64,000 nt of DNA from Drechslerella dactyloides. Its lineage: Eukaryota; Ascomycota; Orbiliomycetes; Orbiliales; Orbiliaceae. Shown one piece after another: positions 59,852 through 64,000 of this stretch (positions are counted from its first letter, which is position 1; each line of letters starts with the position of its first letter). Location: assembly GCA_020064725.1 (NCBI GenBank), contig JAGTWJ010000001.1, positions 2,356,001 through 2,420,000 of the forward strand, in the 5' to 3' direction. The position numbers were made by a program, and so were the translations under genes. The notes beneath the pieces were generated by a model. The model was not told the origin of the DNA. It searched no databases and was given only the letters and a program-made list of their open reading frames with translations.

Positions 59852-61606
59852 GCTGGCGATGGTTGCGATGCGATGACGGGAAGGTTGCGCGAGAAAGTTG
59901 ATGCGTCGCGACGCAGGTTTGGGCAATTCGAAGGATCGCACAGCGGCCGACGTCGCCGCAACACACGCCGCACCAGCATAATGCGGCACCTCCCACCGCC
60001 ACAGTTCAGCGACGAGTATCCCATCGCGTCAGACGGATACGAGATGGTTCTTGGTTAAACATTGTCTCGAGCATGCCTGGATGAGGCGATCCAGGCCGGC
60101 GCCTGCGCACCCCTGCAGGAGGGCAGTTGGGCAGCTCTGGGCAGCAGAAGCGAGCAGCGGACATGTCGCCATCGCCGGCGCAACGCTCGTCATCCGCCGG
60201 GCGAGAATTTGCGGCGTATAAAACCCGCCGGATGGTGCAATTTTGGCGGCGGATGGTACACTGCATTCCAGCCGGGCTGCGATATAAATGAATCATGGAA
60301 GGCCAGGGAAGCCAGCCTGTTAGCTTGGCCGGGCCGTGGATGTTAACATATTTCACTACTACCGTGAGCTACTACTATATAACAGAATGTCGAGGTCTTC
60401 CGGCTCTTTATAGGGCCTGCTTACCCGTCTGCTTAGCTAAAGTTCACCAGCTATTACAATATCTTCATATTCTATAGCATTAGACTCTCTTATATATACA
60501 TGTTAGCATGCGTCTATCGATATCTCCTACCGCGTATCTCGTACAGCCATCTTAGAGTTCGATGCCCGATTCTGCTGCTTCATTCAGCCTGAAGTCCTGC
60601 AGCTCCATGCTACACTGCATCACGCACAAGACGATTGGCCTGGGCACACACGGCACCTGACATCCATGACTGCCAGATCGTTACCATTATCGAGGTGAGT
60701 TCCTTGCTTCCGTCAATCACAAGAGGCTCCCAAGCCAGTAGCGCCGTCGCCGTTGACCAGCTCGGGCCTCCAGCTCGGTTGGTATTCGGAGACAATCGAT
60801 CACGCGAATCGCTTCTTCCCGATCTTCCCAGATGCCACTATGATTCCTTTATCGCTATCTGCTAGACTATAACTGCCAATGCGATGACACGCGAGCATAT
60901 ATAATATACTAACGGACGGACGTCGCCGGTGCAGCTGTCTTTGAGCAACAACATCCACACATCCACAAAAGTCATCCATCGTCTCGAGTCTCGAGCTCGA
61001 CTCGGCAAGATCGAGAAGGTATCCACCCATGCTGCTCGTCCCGCCCGTCGGTGTTCCTGCCTTCCTCCTTCGCCGCTGCTAACCAGCCCGGCTTGCCACC
61101 GAAGCAGTTAGTTCCATCTCCCGCGCACGCCATTCCAACCATCCAGCTTGGCGGGTCTGGTCGCACCGTCGCCGTCGTATCTTATAAACCCGGCAATCTC
61201 AGCCATCGTCCTCCCCGGCCTCTCGGGCCTCTCCCCTCGCCGTCGTCTTTTCTAACTTCCAGGGTTGCAGCTAGCCGTCGCCGCTGCAAGATCTCTGTGC
61301 CTGTTGCGTGTTCAAACCTTACCCGCCCTGCATTGCATCCAAACGGGACCAGAAAAACAAAAGTCTCGGCAAGTTGTCGACATCAACCAATCTCGCCACT
61401 GATATTCTCTCTTCCTGCTCGCAAACCCACTCTCGAGATCTAGCGACGAGATAATCCATCTGCCCGAAGCTTGACTCGTATAAGCATCGCTTGCCAAACC
61501 CGCCTCGACGTCACCTGTTTTCGCGACCCGGCGCCTTCATCACCAACTCACGTGCACATAGTTTATATCTCGCCGTCGCCGCCGCTGCGACGCAGAGCTT
61601 CCTCGC
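59852..61606. promoter_or_regulatory. Divergent intergenic region of YAF9 and SconB
   Basis: 1.75 kb between diverging start codons. An AT-rich patch lies at about 60340-60500. The last 600 bases are pyrimidine-rich and probably form the SconB leader. I looked for the CYS3/MetR core (ATGRYRYCAT) by eye and found no clear copy. No gene is seen. Confidence 0.5.
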
Positions 61607-63518
61607 ATGGACATCGGAGCGTCGTCCAAAGCCGCCGTCGTACCTTTCCTCTCCAAACACATCCCGGATCAGTACGCCACCCAACAGGCGTCCAAGACGA
61701 ACACGAAGTACTGCTACCGACATCACCCCGACCTAAAATGTCGGCGTCAGGCCGATGAGCCCACCATGGAGGAGGTCCAGAAGGTATGTCGCCATTTCGC
61801 GCTCCGTATCGATTACAACAACCCACATCTCCTGCACGATGACACCAACTGCACATGCTGACCAAGCAATTATCAATCAGGGCCTCGAAAAGCTGCCTGA
61901 ATCCGACCAACAGGCCATCTCCCACGTCTGGACAATCTTCTCCGCTGCTCCGGCCAGCCAACGCACCCTCATTCTCCAGGGAATCCTCACACAATGCTGC
62001 TTCCCCCAGCTCTCCTTCATCTCTGGCGCTCTGCGAGAGCTGATACGAATAGACTTCATCTCCACCCTGCCACCTGAACTCGCCTTCCGGATCCTTTCCT
62101 TCCTCGACACTGCTTCGCTATGCAAAGCCGCTCAGGTCTCCCGTCGCTGGAGAACGCTCGCCGACGACAACGTCGTGTGGCATAAGATGTGCGAGCAACA
62201 CATCGACAGAAAGTGCACAAAATGCGGCTGGGGTCTCCCGCTGCTGGAGCGGAAACGGTTACGGCAGACGAAGCGCCAGATGGAGCTGAGAGCGAAGGGA
62301 CAGGGCTTGCAATTCAAGGACAATCTCACCATTGCAGACGATGCTGCAGATCGAAAGCGGCTATCAGATCATGAAGACGATCCCGAGCTGACCAGACGCA
62401 CTAAAAAAGTCTGCAGACGGTCATCCGGCTCTGTCGCTGATGTCGAGGCATGGGGAAGCACTGGAGAGAAACGGCAACGACCATGGAAAGAGGTATATTC
62501 GGAACGGTACAAAGTCGAACGCAATTGGCGGAAGGGCAGATACCAGTCCAAGATATTCAAAGGGCATGAGAACGGCATCGTATGCATTCAATTCGACGAG
62601 GCCATCGTCGCCACGGGATCGTACGACACAACCGTCAAGATATGGGATCTGGAATCTGCCACCGAGATCAGGACTCTAAGAGGCCACACAAACTGCGTGC
62701 GGGCCCTGCAGTTCGACGAAACAAAGCTCATCAGCGGATCGATGGATAACACCCTCAAGGTCTGGAACTGGCGGACGGGGAACTGCATCAACACGCTCCG
62801 CGGCCACCAGGCCGGTGTGGTATGCCTCCATTTCGAAGGCGAGCTGCTCGCGTCCGGCAGCGTCGACACCACAATCCGTCTGTGGAACTTCAACGACAAG
62901 AAGACCGCCATCTTTCGCGGCCACACGGACTGGGTCAACGCTGTCAAGATCCACAGCGCGTCCAACAGTCTCTTCTCCGCGTCGGACGACACCACCGTCA
63001 AGATGTGGGACCTGACAACCCGGGCGTGCATCCGCACTTTCACCGGTCACGTCGGCCACGTCCAGCAGTGCATCCCGCTAAGCCTAGAGTCCTTCGACGA
63101 GGACGAAAACATGGATGACGACGCCGTTGTCACGACCAGCACCGCTACGGACGTCGAGTCGTCGTTCAATCTTGGTATCGTGAGCAACGCTGCGCCGACA
63201 CACATGCTCACAGCTGCGCTTGATACGACGGTAAAACTCTGGGACGTGACGACGGGGCGGTGCATCAAGACGCTGTTCGGCCACACGCAGGGCATCTGGG
63301 GCCTCGGCGCTGACTCGCTGCGTGCTATCACGGGTGCGGAAGACGGGATGCTCAAGATATGGGATACGCGGACGGGCAAGTGCGAGCGGACGGTAACGCA
63401 GCATGTTGGCCCTGTGACGTGTGTGGCGTTGAGCGACAGCCGGATGATGAGCGGCGGGCAGGATGGCGAAGCTATTCTGTACTGCTTCAAGCCGGAGGCG
63501 ACGAGCTCGACGAGGTGA
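61607..63518 (+). CDS. sconB: Sulfur controller, F-box/WD40 protein (SconB/SCON-2/Met30)
   Basis: SconB is the substrate receptor of an SCF ubiquitin ligase that, in sulfur-rich cells, targets the activator of sulfur-assimilation genes (CYS3/MetR) for degradation. Two exons, 61607-61783 and 61881-63518, with a 97-bp intron, give 604 residues. The N-terminus MDIGASSKAAVVPFLSKHIP and the block TKYCYRHHPDLKCRRQADEP are typical. The F-box lies at about 115-160 (TLPPELAFRILSFLDTASL), followed by the conserved HIDRKCTKCGWGLPLLERKR. Seven WD40 repeats fill the rest from about residue 285, with clear GH...WD units (GHENGIVCIQF, GHTNCVRALQF, GHQAGVVCLHF, GHTDWVNAVKI, GHVGHVQQ, GHTQGIWGL and a final QHVGPVTCVAL). 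An acidic insert sits between repeats 5 and 6. Confidence 0.93.
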
Positions 63519-64000
63519 TCTACTGTAGCCATCTTTGTTACCTTACTGCGTATTTTTGATATTTTGGTGTCGTGCTCGAGGTTACTTGGTTGGTTTTTTG
63601 GGGTAACTAAAATTGGTTACTGGTATTGTTTCCTGGGTGCACTGACGGAGTTGAAGCCTTGTATGCTTTTATTTATTTACTACTACTGACGACGGTATGA
63701 TATATGTGGAGTTGAAATGTATATATACCCTCTATCCTTCGTGTAGCTGTTTTTAACCTTCAAAAGCCTGTTGTCTTTGTCATCTCTATTTACCTTGAGA
63801 GTGTAAATTTATCCCATGGGGTTTGGTCTCGAGATCGATGCACATACTATGCGCACAATTTTCTTGCTTCATCTTTGATATTTTACTGAAATGTCATCAC
63901 GATCGTCTGAAACAATGACGATTCGAAATATTTTCTCCGCCTATAGCCTAGCTACTCGGCTTCAAGGCTAACGGTATTCCTAGTCCTTGGGAGCGTTTTA
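63519..64000. other. Downstream of SconB, no gene seen
   Basis: AT-rich 3' flank with TATATAT runs. No coding region is visible up to the window edge. Confidence 0.55.

Noticed and set aside
60340..60500. AT-rich patch as a RIP-mutated transposon remnant
   Set aside because: Too short and without recognisable transposon coding or terminal repeats.

Overview
The window is a stretch of a filamentous ascomycete nuclear genome. The evidence is short spliceosomal introns (about 56-190 bp, GTRNGT donors, YAG acceptors), a velvet-family regulator, a sulfur-controller F-box/WD40 protein of the SconB type and a fungal FHIP homologue. Eurotiomycetes (Eurotiales or Onygenales) fits best, but the species cannot be told from sequence alone. 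No rRNA, convincing tRNA, CRISPR, intact transposon or secondary-metabolite cluster is visible.

I could build fourteen protein genes exon by exon. Left part: a membrane-anchored esterase/lipase (568-1983, minus) diverges from a RING-finger protein with an RS-rich tail (3110-5995, plus). About 8.5 kb without a recognisable gene follows, leading into a VelC-like velvet regulator (14499-16200, plus). Then come mitochondrial dihydroxyacid dehydratase, ILV3 (17874-20808, plus), an FHF-complex HOOK-interacting protein (21205-24385, minus) and Mediator subunit MED20 (24870-25579, plus). A stand-alone FAD/NADPH reductase without a flavodoxin domain lies at 25952-27871 (minus).

Centre: a leucine-rich-repeat-like unknown (29232-30860, plus) converges on the lysophosphatidic acid acyltransferase LOA1/VPS66 (31139-32547, minus). 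LOA1 is head-to-head with tafazzin TAZ1 (33171-34493, plus), so two phospholipid acyltransferases share one 623-bp promoter. Next is a 16-kb gene-poor stretch (34494-50842). Its right end (about 48.3-50.8 kb) is pyrimidine-rich and probably holds the leader of the following gene, a Gac1-type PP1 glycogen-targeting subunit (50843-53214, plus).

Right part: a mitochondrial BolA-like protein (55264-56063, plus), the DEAD-box helicase DBP9 (56518-58517, plus), the YEATS protein YAF9 (58897-59851, minus) and SconB (61607-63518, plus).

Most genes are conserved housekeeping or regulatory genes, and I see no cluster encoding one new pathway. The items most worth checking are the one-base splice mismatch in ILV3, the RBBP6-like RING plus RS protein that lacks the usual DWNN domain, the reductase with an ECCGGGCC motif, the 19-nt micro-exon carrying the catalytic motif of TAZ1, and the two gene deserts with their palindromic motifs.
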